A stretch of DNA of 64,000 bases from CAIYPG01 sp903864555 (GCA_947474715.1 CANJJT010000009.1:13522-77521); one strand, 5' to 3'; positions 42,878 through 52,090 are shown, numbered from the stretch's first letter. Notes: generated by a model not told the origin, from the letters alone. Program-made: numbers and translations.

Positions 42878-44584
42878 ATGTACGATCTCGTCATCCGCAA
42901 TGGCACCGTCGTGGACGGTTCAGGCCTGCCGCGCTATCGCGCCGACGTGGCCATCTCGGGCGATCGCATCGCCGCCATCGGCCGCATCCATGAAAAGGGC
43001 CGCGAGGAAATTGACGCCACCGGCCAGGTGGTCTCGCCCGGCTTCATCGACGGCCACACCCACATGGACGCGCAGGTGTTCTGGGACCCCCTCGGCAGCT
43101 GCGCCTGCTGGCATGGCATCACCTCGGTGGTCATGGGCAACTGCGGCTTCACCCTGGCACCTGGCTCCGAGGCGCAGCGCGCGCTCATCCTGAAGAACAT
43201 CATCGACGCCGAGGACATCCCGGCCGCAGCCATCGAATCGGCAGTGCGCTGGAACTGGACCAGCTTCGGCGATTACCTGGGCGTGCTCGACACGCTGCCC
43301 AAGGCCATCAATTACTCGATGCACGTCGGCCATTCGGCGCTGCGCACCCATGTCATGGGCGAGCGCGCCTTCAGCGACAAGGCCGGCGCCGATGACCTGC
43401 GCGCCATGGAGAAGCATCTGCTCGCGGCCCTGGATGCCGGCGCGGTGGGCTTTTCCACCTCGGTGAACGAAGGCCATCGCACCCCCGACGGCGGCCATGT
43501 CGCCTCCTACTACGCCGCCTGGGACGAGATTCGCCACCTGGTCAACACCGTGGGCAAACACGGACGCGGTCATTTCGAGCTGGCACGTGAAGTCGAGACC
43601 CGCTCCGCCGACCCGGCCGTGCGTGCCGTTTTCGACAAGCGCCTGCTGGACCTTGCCGTCGAGAGCGGCGTACCCACCAGTTTCGGCGTGCCCCCGGGCG
43701 GCCATGGCGCGCAGCCACATCTGGACCTGCTCGATGCCACCGCCGCTGCCGGCGGTCGCATGTTCGGCCAGACCCATCCGCGCGGGGTGTCGCACATCCT
43801 GTCCTTCCGCTCGCGCACCCAGTTCGACAACCTGCCCGAATGGAAGAAGTTTCGTGCCCAGCCGCTGGAAGCCCAGCGCCGCGCCCTGGCCGACCCCGCG
43901 TACAAACAGCGCCTCGTCGACGAGGCCTGGAACGGTCAGTACACGGTTACCGCTGGCCAGCCGCGCAAACCCGACTTCGACAACATGTTCGTGGTGCAAA
44001 GCGCCCAGGGCGACAACCCCACCCTGGCCGAGGTGGCGAAGCAGCGTAACAAGGACCCGGTCGCAGTCATGCTCGACCTGGCCCTGGAAACCGACTTCCA
44101 CCAGCTGTTCATGCAGTTCGACGCACGCACCCGCCCGGCCAACGACGAAGAGACGCTGCGCGCCCTGCGCCATCCACGCACGGTGATGACCTTCTCCGAC
44201 TCCGGCGCCCATGTGAACCTCATCATGGACACATCCATCCATACCCACCTGCTTGCCTACTGGGTGCGCCACAAGCGCGCCTTCACGCTGGAGGAAGGCG
44301 TGCGCATGATCACCATGACCCCGGCCATGACCTGGGGCTTCACCGGCCGCGGCCTGGTGCGCGAAGGCTACATCGCCGACCTCAACATCTTCGATCCGGA
44401 CACCGTCGCCCCGGGCATGCCCGAGGTGGTGTCGGACCTGCCCACCGGCGCGCAGCGCCTGAAGCAGAAATCCGTGGGTATCCTGGCCACGGTCATTGGT
44501 GGCAAGAAGACCTTCGTCAATGGCGAGCACACCGGCGCCCTGGCCGGCCGCATGCTGCGTTCCGGAGTGGGTGGCATCCAGTAG
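42878..44584 (+). CDS. N-acyl-D-amino-acid deacylase (D-aminoacylase) family amidohydrolase
   Basis: A 568-residue amidohydrolase with AGGGAGGAG before the ATG. Landmarks: YDLVIRNGTVVDGSGLP, metal motif FIDGHTHMDAQ (His60, His62), VVMGNCGFTLAPG, GAVGFSTSVNEGH, TFSDSGAHVNLIMD and the C-terminal NGEHTGALAGRMLR. It shares the whole architecture with the enzyme at 12594-14324, so the window has two paralogues of different operons. Likely role: hydrolysis of an N-acyl or cyclic amide. It ends the plus-strand series, 42 bases before a strong terminator. Confidence 0.88.
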   Translation: MYDLVIRNGTVVDGSGLPRYRADVAISGDRIAAIGRIHEKGREEIDATGQVVSPGFIDGHTHMDAQVFWDPLGSCACWHGITSVVMGNCGFTLAPGSEAQRALILKNIIDAEDIPAAAIESAVRWNWTSFGDYLGVLDTLPKAINYSMHVGHSALRTHVMGERAFSDKAGADDLRAMEKHLLAALDAGAVGFSTSVNEGHRTPDGGHVASYYAAWDEIRHLVNTVGKHGRGHFELAREVETRSADPAVRAVFDKRLLDLAVESGVPTSFGVPPGGHGAQPHLDLLDATAAAGGRMFGQTHPRGVSHILSFRSRTQFDNLPEWKKFRAQPLEAQRRALADPAYKQRLVDEAWNGQYTVTAGQPRKPDFDNMFVVQSAQGDNPTLAEVAKQRNKDPVAVMLDLALETDFHQLFMQFDARTRPANDEETLRALRHPRTVMTFSDSGAHVNLIMDTSIHTHLLAYWVRHKRAFTLEEGVRMITMTPAMTWGFTGRGLVREGYIADLNIFDPDTVAPGMPEVVSDLPTGAQRLKQKSVGILATVIGGKKTFVNGEHTGALAGRMLRSGVGGIQ

Positions 44585-44625
44585 GCATTATGATCAAATA
44601 CAGACGGTAGCTACGGTCATTATTA

Positions 44626-44665
44626 GATAAACGGGGGATTTATGATCACCCGTTTATCTTTTTTT
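44626..44665 (+). terminator. Rho-independent terminator
   Basis: GATAAACGGG (44626-44635) pairs perfectly with CCCGTTTATC (44649-44658) around a 13-base loop and is followed by seven T (44659-44665). It lies 42 bases after the deacylase stop and separates it from the convergent enoyl-CoA hydratase gene ending at 44694. Confidence 0.9.
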
Positions 44666-44693
44666 GGCTTTCTGCAGGCTGCCTGACCAGACC

Positions 44694-45446
44694 TCAGCCC
44701 TTGCCCGGCAGGATATCGCGCCCCTTGGCCATGGCCTTCTGTTCGGACACCAGGTCGTTGAAGCGGCGCTTCTCCAGCTCCTCGCGGTCAAGCATGGCGG
44801 CCTGATCGGCGCGGATCACGCGGTTCACCATCTTCTTGATCGCGCCCACCACCTGCGGGTCGTGCTGGTTGATCTGCGCCGCCATCTCGGCGGCCGCCTG
44901 TTCCAGTTGCTCGCGCGGCACCACCTTGTTCACCAGCCCCATCTGCAGGGCTTCAGCCGCCATCACGCGGCGTGAGGTAAACAGCAGTTCCTTGGTGCGC
45001 ATCGGACCGATCAGCTCGTACATGCGGCTCGCGCGCAGCGTGATGGCGCCGATCTTCGCGTGGGTGTCCTGCAGGATGGCGTCCTCGCTGGCAATGACGA
45101 TGTCGCAGGACATCATGATGGTCATGCCGCCGGTGATGGCCCAGCCGGCCACCGCAGCGATGGTGGGCTTGCTGCAGTACTCCAGCGCGCTGAAGGCCTC
45201 GGTACGGCGCTCCTCGAAATCCGGCGGCACCGGGGTCTTGTCGCGAAAGTCGCGCCCGCTGGAGAAATTGCCGCCCTTGCCCATGATAATGATGGTCTTC
45301 ACCGTGTCATCGGCCTCCAGTTCGGCAATGGCCTGGCGCAGTTCGTAGAAGCTGGTGATGTTGAGCGCATTCTTCACTTCCGGCCGGTTGAGCACGATCC
45401 AGCCGGTGCCGTTATCGCGGCGCAATTCCATGGTGGTGTAGGGCAT
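44694..45446 (-). CDS. Enoyl-CoA hydratase/isomerase family protein
   Basis: Crotonase-fold protein of 250 residues. Oxyanion blocks are FSSGRDFRDK and VAGWAITGGMTIMMSCDIVIA. The usual PE-x-x-x-G Glu is replaced (LQDTHAKIGAITLRASRMYE), so it is not a standard hydratase; decarboxylase, isomerase or C-C bond hydrolysis is possible. ATG 45446 has GAGG seven bases upstream, whereas ATG 45452 overlaps it. It is downstream of the acyl-CoA dehydrogenase pair on the same strand, but a repeat cluster (45471-45598) separates them and may break the transcript. Confidence 0.87.
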   Translation of the reverse strand: MPYTTMELRRDNGTGWIVLNRPEVKNALNITSFYELRQAIAELEADDTVKTIIIMGKGGNFSSGRDFRDKTPVPPDFEERRTEAFSALEYCSKPTIAAVAGWAITGGMTIMMSCDIVIASEDAILQDTHAKIGAITLRASRMYELIGPMRTKELLFTSRRVMAAEALQMGLVNKVVPREQLEQAAAEMAAQINQHDPQVVGAIKKMVNRVIRADQAAMLDREELEKRRFNDLVSEQKAMAKGRDILPGKG

Positions 45447-45470
45447 GTTCATTCCTCAAAAAGATGCATG

Positions 45471-45525
45471 GGTTAACCCCCTTGTCAAAGGGGGCCGACT
45501 GGCCGCAGGCCAGCGGGGGGATTTT
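45471..45525 (+). repeat. Two-hairpin repeat, family A, pair 1, left copy
   Basis: GGTTAACCCCCTTGTC then AAAGGGGGCCGA forms hairpin 1 (CCCCCTT-GTCA-AAGGGGG). Hairpin 2 is CTGGCC-GCA-GGCCAG (45499-45513), followed by CGGGGGGATTTT. The right copy 18 bases on is in inverse orientation. Confidence 0.85.
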
Positions 45526-45543
45526 CGATACGCACGCATGACT

Positions 45544-45598
45544 AAAATCCCCCCGCGCGGCTGCGCCGCGTCGGCCCCCTTTGACAAGGGGGTAAACC
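45544..45598 (-). repeat. Two-hairpin repeat, family A, pair 1, right copy
   Basis: The mirror image of the left copy: AAAATCCCCCCG, hairpin 2 CGCGGC-TGC-GCCGCG (45556-45570), then TCGGCCCCCTTTGAC and AAGGGGGTAAACC. Outer parts are complementary to the left copy, but the hairpin 2 stem has another sequence. Confidence 0.85.
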
Positions 45599-45660
45599 AG
45601 CGCCTTGGCGATGCTTTTGCCGATGCCTCCCCGAAACGGACATCATTCATCAACCACCTG

Positions 45661-46842
45661 CTACTTGCTGGGCAGGTTGAGCACCCGCTTGGCGATGATG
45701 TCGCGGTGGATCTCGCTGGTGCCGGCGCCGATGGTCACCGCGCGCATCACCAGGAAGGGCGTAAGTGCATCCACGCGTTTGCCCTCGCTGTTGGCCTCGG
45801 TCACCGTGAGGCCCAGCTCGCCCGAGGACTCCAGCAGGCATTCGGTGATGCGCTGGTTGGTCTCGGCCGAAAGCAGTTGCAGCACGGACAAATCCGCGCC
45901 CAGGGTCTCGCCGCGGCACAGCATGTCGGCAAAGTGCACGTAGGTGGATTTCAGGTCGGCCAGGTCCAGCGCCAATTCGGTGTAACGCTCGACAAAGCCC
46001 GCATCTGCAAAGAGGCCCCGCTCCACCGCCAGCGCCTCCAGGCGCTTGAAGGCGAACTCGGCGCGGCGCGGGCTGCCGGTGTTGATGCGCTCGAAGCCCA
46101 TCAGACTGCGCGACACGGTCCAGCCATCGTGCAGCTTGCCCACCACATTGGTGAGCGGCGTGCGCACATTGTCGAGGATGATCTCGCAGTACTCGGTGGT
46201 GCCGGAGATGTTGCGGATGCCGCGCACCGTCACCCCGGGCGAGGACAGGTCGAGCAAGATGAAGCTGATGCCATCCTGCTTCTTCTTCACCTCCTTGTTC
46301 GAGCGTGCCAGCAGGTAGAGGTGGGTGGAATCCAGACCGCTGGAAGTCCAGATCTTGCGACCGTTCAGCACGATGCTGTCGCCCTCGACGCGCGCCTCCA
46401 GGCTGAGGCTGGCCAGATCCGAGCCGGCATTCGGCTCGGAATAGCCTTGGCACCAGACATCGTCATAACGCAGGATGCGCGGCAGCAGGTTCTTTTTCTG
46501 ATCTTCGGAGCCATGGCTGATCAGCATCGGCCCCAGTTGCACCGTGCCCGCTTCGCCAAGGAACTGGCGCGCCACGCCCCAGCGGCTCTGCTCGTCCATG
46601 AAGATCAGCAGCTTCTGCGGCCCCAGGCCCATGCCACCGAATTCGGCCGGCCAATGCGGCGCGCTCCAGCCCTTCGCCACCAGCTTCATCAGCCAGGGTT
46701 TGATGAGCTCGAAGTGCGGCCGGTTGGTGAGAAAGCGCAGTTCCTCGGGATAGTTTTCCTCGAAGAACTGGCGCACCTCCAGGCGGAAGACTTCGTCGTC
46801 CATGCCGTTCCAGTCTTTCACTGCATTCACCGGGGCATTCAT
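45661..46842 (-). CDS. Acyl-CoA dehydrogenase (subunit of a two-gene enzyme)
   Basis: Acyl-CoA dehydrogenase family protein of 393 residues (WSAPHWPAEFGGMGLGPQK, CQGYSEPNAGSDLASL, GRKIWTSSGLDSTHLYL; C-terminal GAGTSEIHRDIIAKRVL). Its C-terminal motif has GAGTSEI where the acidic residue of EGT would stand. The ATG overlaps the stop of the partner gene (ATGA), so both are made together. Such pairs form heteromeric dehydrogenases in steroid side-chain, pimeloyl-CoA or aryl-carboxylate degradation. The substrate is an acyl-CoA of unknown structure. Confidence 0.9.
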   Translation of the reverse strand: MNAPVNAVKDWNGMDDEVFRLEVRQFFEENYPEELRFLTNRPHFELIKPWLMKLVAKGWSAPHWPAEFGGMGLGPQKLLIFMDEQSRWGVARQFLGEAGTVQLGPMLISHGSEDQKKNLLPRILRYDDVWCQGYSEPNAGSDLASLSLEARVEGDSIVLNGRKIWTSSGLDSTHLYLLARSNKEVKKKQDGISFILLDLSSPGVTVRGIRNISGTTEYCEIILDNVRTPLTNVVGKLHDGWTVSRSLMGFERINTGSPRRAEFAFKRLEALAVERGLFADAGFVERYTELALDLADLKSTYVHFADMLCRGETLGADLSVLQLLSAETNQRITECLLESSGELGLTVTEANSEGKRVDALTPFLVMRAVTIGAGTSEIHRDIIAKRVLNLPSK

Positions 46843-48032
46843 GCCACGACCTCCTTCAATGCCAGGCGCGCATAACGCCGGCGGTGGATCACCGCGCCGC
46901 CCAGCCAGGCCGAGAGCGTCACCGCGCGCTTGAGATAGAGGCCGACATCGCACTCGTCGGCAAAGCCCATGGCGCCGTGCATCTGCACCGCGCCGCGGGT
47001 GATTTTCAGGCTGGCATCGGAGCAGCGCGCCTTGACGCGACTGGCCCAGGCCCCGCGCTCATCGGCGGCGATGGCCGGGTCCTGCAGGACCATCACGGCT
47101 TCGTCCAGTGCATGCCGGCACAGGCGCTGCTGGATATAGAGATTGGCCGCCTGGTGCTGCAGCGCCTGGAAGCTGCCGATGGCACGACCGAACTGCACGC
47201 GCGTCTTGAGGTAATCGACGGTGATCTCCAGCACCCGCGTCGACAGGCCCAGCAGTTCAGCCGAAGTCATGATCAGGGCTTCGTCGTAGGCACGCATCAA
47301 TGCGCGCGCGGCCACCTCGCCGCGGGCAAGAATATCCGCAGCCGGCACCTGCACACCATCGAGGATGAGCGTCGCCACCGGCCGGCCGTCGGGCAGTTGC
47401 TCGGCAGCAACACGGCTGCCCGCAGTGCCTGCACGCACCCAGCACAGCACCAGCCCGTCGCCAGCCCTGGCCGAGACCACGTAGCCATCCGCACCGATAC
47501 CGCCCACCACCAGCACCTTGGTGCCGCTGAGGCGCAGCCCCGCGGCCACCGGCTCGGCCAGCATATCCACCTGCAGCGGATCGCAGTCCTGCACGTGTTC
47601 GCGCCAGGCCAGGGCCGGGACCAGCGTGCCGCCCGCCAGCACCGGCAACAGTGCCTGCTTCAACGCCTCGTTGTCACCGTAGAGGATGGCGCCACCGGCC
47701 AGCACCACCGAGGCGGTGACCGGCTCCGGGAACAGTGCGCGGCCCATGGCCTCGCTGATCACCGCCATGTCGGCACAGCCCAGGCCCAGCCCGCCCTGGG
47801 ATTCGGGAATCAGCGCGCCCAGCCAGCCCAGTCCGGCCAGTTCGGCCCACACGGCTTTGTCGTAACCAGGCTGTTCGCCGCGCAACGCGCGCGATCGTTT
47901 GAGGTGGGCATCCTGGCCGGCATAATGCGCGGCGCTATCGCGCAGCAGTGCCAGCCGCTCGCGCAGTTCGCCTGCGTCGTCGGCGTCGCCTGCGTCGTGG
48001 TTCGCGGGTTCAAGGGAATTCGGATCAGTCAT
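46839..48032 (-). CDS. Acyl-CoA dehydrogenase (partner subunit)
   Basis: Second acyl-CoA dehydrogenase-like subunit, 397 residues from ATG 48032 with AGGT upstream. The N-terminal helical domain (WAELAGLGWLGALIPESQGG), a reduced middle domain, and the C-terminal RGAVQMHGAMGFADECDVGL are seen, typical of PimD/FadE-like small partners with a less conserved middle domain. It is the promoter-proximal gene of the pair and is divergent from the Bug gene at 48352. FAD is probably bound across the heteromeric interface, as in known alpha2beta2 enzymes. Confidence 0.88.
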   Translation of the reverse strand: MTDPNSLEPANHDAGDADDAGELRERLALLRDSAAHYAGQDAHLKRSRALRGEQPGYDKAVWAELAGLGWLGALIPESQGGLGLGCADMAVISEAMGRALFPEPVTASVVLAGGAILYGDNEALKQALLPVLAGGTLVPALAWREHVQDCDPLQVDMLAEPVAAGLRLSGTKVLVVGGIGADGYVVSARAGDGLVLCWVRAGTAGSRVAAEQLPDGRPVATLILDGVQVPAADILARGEVAARALMRAYDEALIMTSAELLGLSTRVLEITVDYLKTRVQFGRAIGSFQALQHQAANLYIQQRLCRHALDEAVMVLQDPAIAADERGAWASRVKARCSDASLKITRGAVQMHGAMGFADECDVGLYLKRAVTLSAWLGGAVIHRRRYARLALKEVVA

Positions 48033-48351
48033 GGCTACCTGGAAGATTGGATTAAGGGGCCCGGACCTACGGGCGTTCGACACTGCCTGCTGGGCCGCTA
48101 CAAGGGTTCGTCCCGAGCGTTCTTGCTGCGCTCGTCTCCTGTTCGCCCAGGGCTGGACACGAGCCCGTTGCAGCAGAAAAAGCAGGCTCTAGTTACACCA
48201 TCGCCAGAGCGGCTGTCAATTTCCCGCCCCGGTCCTGCAGTGATACCATCGCCGCAAAAGAGAACGCCGTTTTATTTTGACATGAACCGGGCGCAAGGCG
48301 TCGCGCGACAGTTCGCTCGCCAATCCGTGGCGTGCACACAAAGGAGAAGCC
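48033..48351. other. Divergent intergenic region, no gene seen
   Basis: These 319 bases separate the acyl-CoA dehydrogenase pair (minus) from the Bug/Ldh2/CoA-transferase operon (plus). I see no ORF with coding character, no terminator and no clear operator. An AT-rich patch (TTTTATTTTGACA, about 48270-48282) is the best place for a plus-strand promoter, and AAAGGAG directly precedes the receptor ATG. Confidence 0.4.
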
Positions 48352-49359
48352 ATGTTCACAGTACAAGCCCTTTCGCGGGCCTGCCGTCCGCTGTTGCTGG
48401 GTGCACTGGTGGCACCCCTCCTCACGAACGCGGCCTGGTCGCAAAAGCCCGCTGCCGAAGAGCCCTATCCCAACCGGCCGGTGCGCCTCATCGTCACCTT
48501 CGCCGCCGGCGGTGGCGGCGACATCCTGGCGCGCCTGTTTGCCCAGAAGCTGACCGATCGCTGGGGCCAGCAGGTGCTGGTGGACAATCGCGCGGGCGCC
48601 GGCGGCGTCATCGGCGCTGACATGGCCGCCAAGTCCCCGCCCAATGGCTACACCTATGTGCTGGTCTCGAGCAGCCACACCGTGCACCCGGCCATGCAAT
48701 CGAAGCTCCCCTACGACACCATCGCCGATTTCTCGCCGGTGACCATCCTCGCCTCGCTCTCCTACATGATGGTGGCCACGCCCAGCCTGCCGGCAAAAAA
48801 CGTGGCCGAACTGGTCAGCGTCGCCAAGGCCAAGCCCAGCGCCATCACCTACGCCTCCATCGGCAGCGGCTCGACCTCACACCTGGCCGCTGAAGTGTTC
48901 AGGAGCCAGGCCGGCGTCGACCTGCTGCATGTGCCCTACAAAGGCACGGCGCAGTCGCTCACCGCCATCCTGGCCGGCGAAGTCGGCATCGGTTTCTTTT
49001 CGGCCGCATCGGCCGAGCCGCATATCCGCAGTGGCCGCATCAAGGCGCTGGCCATCAGCGGCAGCAAGCGCGTGGCCACCTTCCCTGACGTGCCCACGGT
49101 GGCCGAAGCCGGCGTGAAGGGCTATGACTTCACCTCCTGGCTGGGCATACTCGCCCCCGCCCGCACACCGCGCCCCATCATCGACAAGGTGCACGGCGAC
49201 CTCACCGCCATCCTCGCCCAGCCGGAGATCCGCAAGCAGCTGATCGACTCGGGCTACGACCCTGAAGGCACGCCGCCGGATGCCTTCGGCAAGATACTGC
49301 GCTCGGAAATGGAAAAATGGGCCAAGGTGGTCAAGGCCTCCGGCGCCAAGGCCGAATAG
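48352..49359 (+). CDS. Bug/TctC-type tripartite tricarboxylate receptor
   Basis: Periplasmic receptor of 335 residues with AAAGGAG upstream and signal peptide ending NAAWSQ. Bug blocks: YPNRPVRLIVTFAAGGGGDI, VDNRAGAGGVIGADMAAKS, PPNGYTYVLVSSS, LPYDTIADFSPV and LHVPYKGTAQSLTAILAGE. It is the first gene of a plus operon with an Ldh2-type dehydrogenase and a CoA-transferase. That combination points to a 2-hydroxy acid as ligand. Confidence 0.9.
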   Translation: MFTVQALSRACRPLLLGALVAPLLTNAAWSQKPAAEEPYPNRPVRLIVTFAAGGGGDILARLFAQKLTDRWGQQVLVDNRAGAGGVIGADMAAKSPPNGYTYVLVSSSHTVHPAMQSKLPYDTIADFSPVTILASLSYMMVATPSLPAKNVAELVSVAKAKPSAITYASIGSGSTSHLAAEVFRSQAGVDLLHVPYKGTAQSLTAILAGEVGIGFFSAASAEPHIRSGRIKALAISGSKRVATFPDVPTVAEAGVKGYDFTSWLGILAPARTPRPIIDKVHGDLTAILAQPEIRKQLIDSGYDPEGTPPDAFGKILRSEMEKWAKVVKASGAKAE

Positions 49360-49446
49360 GCCCACCGCTGTTTTTCCAGGCAGTCACCCCTCACCGGCCG
49401 GTGCCCAGTCCGGCTGCGGCCGGCCCATTTGATCAAGGAAACATCC

Positions 49447-50478
49447 ATGCAGGAAATCGCTGAAGGCCGTGTGCGTCTGGGCTTCGCAGAGGCCACCGAA
49501 CTGGGCACGCAGGCCTGCGTGCGCATCGGCTATGCGCCGGAGGACGCGCGCGTCATCGCCAACCACGTGGTGGATGCCGCGCTGTGCGGCTATGAATACT
49601 CGGGCCTCGCCAAGATCCTCAACATCATCGACAGCCGCAAGTTCGCCAACCCGCGCACGCCCATCAGGACGCTGCGCGAAACCGGCGTGTCGCTGATGCT
49701 GGATGGCGGCAACAATGTCGGCATGCTGGCCTTGTACCGCGCCGCCGAAGCCGCCATCGCGAAGGCCGAGGCCCACGGCATGGCAATGGTGGGCATCAAC
49801 AACACCTGGATGAGCGGACGCAGCGCGCATTACGTCGAGCTGATCGGCCGCGCCGGCCTGGTCGCCATCCACAGCGTCAGCGCCTCGCATCAGGTGGCCC
49901 CGCATGGCGGCGCCCGTCCCACCATGGGCACCAACCCCATCGCCTTCGCCTTTCCCGGCGATCCGGATCCGCTGGTCATCGACATGGGCACTTCGGCCTT
50001 CATGGGCACCGACCTGAAGTTCCGCCAGCGCCTGGGCATCCCGCTGCCCGAAGGCGTGGCCATCGACGCCAAGGGCCTGCCCACGCGCGATGCCACCGCC
50101 GCGCAACTGGGCGCCATCCTGCCCTTTGGCGGACACAAGGGTTTTGCGCTGGCGCTCGCCATGGATGCCCTGGGCGTGATGGCAGGCTCCGGCTACCGCC
50201 CGGACAAGACCGATGCCTACATCTTCGTGGTGATGAAGCCCGACCTGCTCATGCCCATGGCCGACTTCAAGCAGCACCTGGCCGAGACCATCGCACGCAT
50301 CAAGGCCACGCCGCTGCAGCCCGGCTTCGACGAAATCCGCATTCCGTCGGAGCGCTCCTACCGCGAGCGGTGCCGCAACCTGCCCGTCGGCATCGACATC
50401 GACCGCCGCATCCATGACGCGCTGAAGACTGTTGCGGAACAGGGCCTGCCCCCGGGCAAGGGCCCGGCCGCAGCCTGA
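49447..50478 (+). CDS. Malate/L-lactate/ureidoglycolate dehydrogenase family (Ldh2) oxidoreductase
   Basis: NAD(P)-dependent dehydrogenase of the Ldh2/MDH2 fold, 343 residues with AAGGAA before ATG 49447. Family blocks: ALCGYEYSGLAKILNIID (D-x-x-G-H-S-G position), AIAKAEAHGMAMVGINNTW, VAPHGGARPTMGTNPIAFAF, FMGTDLKFRQ and LPFGGHKGFALALAMDAL. It oxidises 2-hydroxy acids to 2-oxo acids or the reverse. In the usual DxxGxxSHG motif, SGRSAHY replaces the final His context (GHSG). It is 87 bases after the Bug gene and 35 bases before the CoA-transferase gene. Confidence 0.88.
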   Translation: MQEIAEGRVRLGFAEATELGTQACVRIGYAPEDARVIANHVVDAALCGYEYSGLAKILNIIDSRKFANPRTPIRTLRETGVSLMLDGGNNVGMLALYRAAEAAIAKAEAHGMAMVGINNTWMSGRSAHYVELIGRAGLVAIHSVSASHQVAPHGGARPTMGTNPIAFAFPGDPDPLVIDMGTSAFMGTDLKFRQRLGIPLPEGVAIDAKGLPTRDATAAQLGAILPFGGHKGFALALAMDALGVMAGSGYRPDKTDAYIFVVMKPDLLMPMADFKQHLAETIARIKATPLQPGFDEIRIPSERSYRERCRNLPVGIDIDRRIHDALKTVAEQGLPPGKGPAAA

Positions 50479-50513
50479 CCAGAGCCACCCTGCTGAACCC
50501 GAGGAAAACCAAC

Positions 50514-51725
50514 ATGGCCCAGATCCTTTCGCACATCCGCGTGCTCGACATCACCCGCTACGTCGCCGGCCCCTGGGCCAGCCAGATCCTCGCCGACATG
50601 GGCGCCGAGGTGATCAAGATCGAGCGCCCCGGCGAAGGCGATGTGGTACGCAACTTCGGACCGCCCTTTGCGAAATGCGCCGATGGCAGCGAGAGCCGCG
50701 AAAGCTCGCACTTCCTCGGCCTCAACCGCGGCAAGAAATCGGTGACCGTGGACATCTCCACCCCGGAAGGCCAGGATCTGGTGCGGCAGATCGCCGCCAG
50801 CTGCGATGTACTGATCGAGAACAACCTGGTCGGCGTGCTGAACAAGTTCGGCCTCGGCTATGAGCGCATCAAGGCCATCCGCCCGGACATCATCTACTGC
50901 GCGCTGAGCGGCTTCGGCCAGGACGGCCCCTACCGCGACCGCGCCGGCTTCGACCCCATCATCCAGGCCATGGGCGGGCTGATGAGCATCAACGGCGAGC
51001 CCGACGGTCCGCCCACGCGCGCCGGCATCGCCGTGTCCGACATCATGTCCGGCATGTACTCGGCCACCGCCATCCTGGGCGCACTGAACCACCGCCAGAT
51101 CTCCGGCCAGGGCCAGTTCATCGACATCGCCCTGCTCGACAGCCTGGTGGCCACACTGGGCTCGGAGAACATGCGCTACCTCATCCTCGGCGAAGTGCCC
51201 AAACGCATGGGCAGCACCAGCCGCAACCTCACCCCCACCCAGGTGTTCCACTGCAAGGAAGGCTCGCTCTCGCTGGCGGTGGCCAATGACGGCCAGTTCG
51301 CCAAGCTGATGAAGGTCATGGGCCGGCCCGAAGTCGCAGAAGATCCGAAGTTCGCGAAGAATTCGGCACGCGGAAAGAACAGGGCTGAACTGCTGCCCCT
51401 GCTCGAAGCCATATTCCTCACCCGCACGGCAAAGGAATGGGCCGAACTGATCGGCGCCGCGGCCATCCCCTGCGGCCAGGTCAACGACATCAAGGCGGTA
51501 TTCGAAGACCCGCAGGTGAAACACCGCGGCCTGCGCGTCGAACTCGACCACGCGCAACTGGGCAAGACCCCGGTGGTGGCGAGCCCCATGCGCTTCTCCG
51601 CCACGCCGGTGCAGTACAAAGGCGCCGCACCACTGCTCGGCCAGCACACCCAGGAAGTGCTGCGCGATCTGCTCAAGCTGGATGAAGCGACCTGCAAGCG
51701 GCTGGCGGAGAAGGGTGTGATCTGA
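50514..51725 (+). CDS. CaiB/BaiF class III CoA-transferase
   Basis: CoA-transferase family III enzyme, 403 residues, GAGGAAAA upstream. N-terminal HIRVLDITRYVAGPWASQIL, AEVIKIERPGEGDVVR, GLNRGKKSVTVDIS, LSGFGQDGPYRDRAGFD, and nucleophile Asp209 in FIDIALLDSLVA are intact, so it is probably active. It is the last gene of the 48352-to-51725 operon; a likely role is CoA transfer to the hydroxy or oxo acid handled by the Ldh2-type enzyme. It is followed by a complex repeat region. Confidence 0.92.
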   Translation: MAQILSHIRVLDITRYVAGPWASQILADMGAEVIKIERPGEGDVVRNFGPPFAKCADGSESRESSHFLGLNRGKKSVTVDISTPEGQDLVRQIAASCDVLIENNLVGVLNKFGLGYERIKAIRPDIIYCALSGFGQDGPYRDRAGFDPIIQAMGGLMSINGEPDGPPTRAGIAVSDIMSGMYSATAILGALNHRQISGQGQFIDIALLDSLVATLGSENMRYLILGEVPKRMGSTSRNLTPTQVFHCKEGSLSLAVANDGQFAKLMKVMGRPEVAEDPKFAKNSARGKNRAELLPLLEAIFLTRTAKEWAELIGAAAIPCGQVNDIKAVFEDPQVKHRGLRVELDHAQLGKTPVVASPMRFSATPVQYKGAAPLLGQHTQEVLRDLLKLDEATCKRLAEKGVI

Positions 51726-51889
51726 GGAGGCAGGCAAGCATGGCAGGGCCAGCGGTGTAAACCGCCTAGTCAATGGTTCTTCGCTGATTGCCGGGGACAA
51801 CACCCTGGCGGCGGGCCAGCGCAGGCGCCGGTTTACCCCCTTGTCAAAGGTTCTTCGTCAAATTCCGGGGAGACGTGGCTGCGGCGCGG

Positions 51890-51948
51890 TTGACCCCCTT
51901 GTCAAAGGGGGCCGAATCGTGAGCGCAGCGAACGAGCGGGGGGATTTT
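51890..51948 (+). repeat. Two-hairpin repeat, family A, pair 2, left copy
   Basis: TTGACCCCCTTGTC then AAAGGGGGCCGA, hairpin 2 of the TCGT-GAGCGCAGCGA-ACGA form (51917-51935), then GCGGGGGGATTTT. Hairpin 1 is identical to other copies; hairpin 2 is a variant shared with 54829-54887. Confidence 0.85.
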
Positions 51949-52090
51949 CTCCCGCTGCCTTTTATCGTTCGCCAGTCATGACCGGATGCGGGCCCTGAGT
52001 GTCCTCCGGTGCTTCCCCTCTGCAAGGCAACAGCCGTGTGCAGGGTTCATGCAATGTCGGCGAAAGGCCATGAGACCACCCTGCTTGGCC

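Noticed and set aside
42920..44530. A 536-codon minus-strand open frame
   Set aside because: Mirror frame of the deacylase at 42878-44584; no motif support.
46884..48620. A 578-codon plus-strand open frame
   Set aside because: Antisense to the acyl-CoA dehydrogenase partner and running into the receptor gene in another frame.
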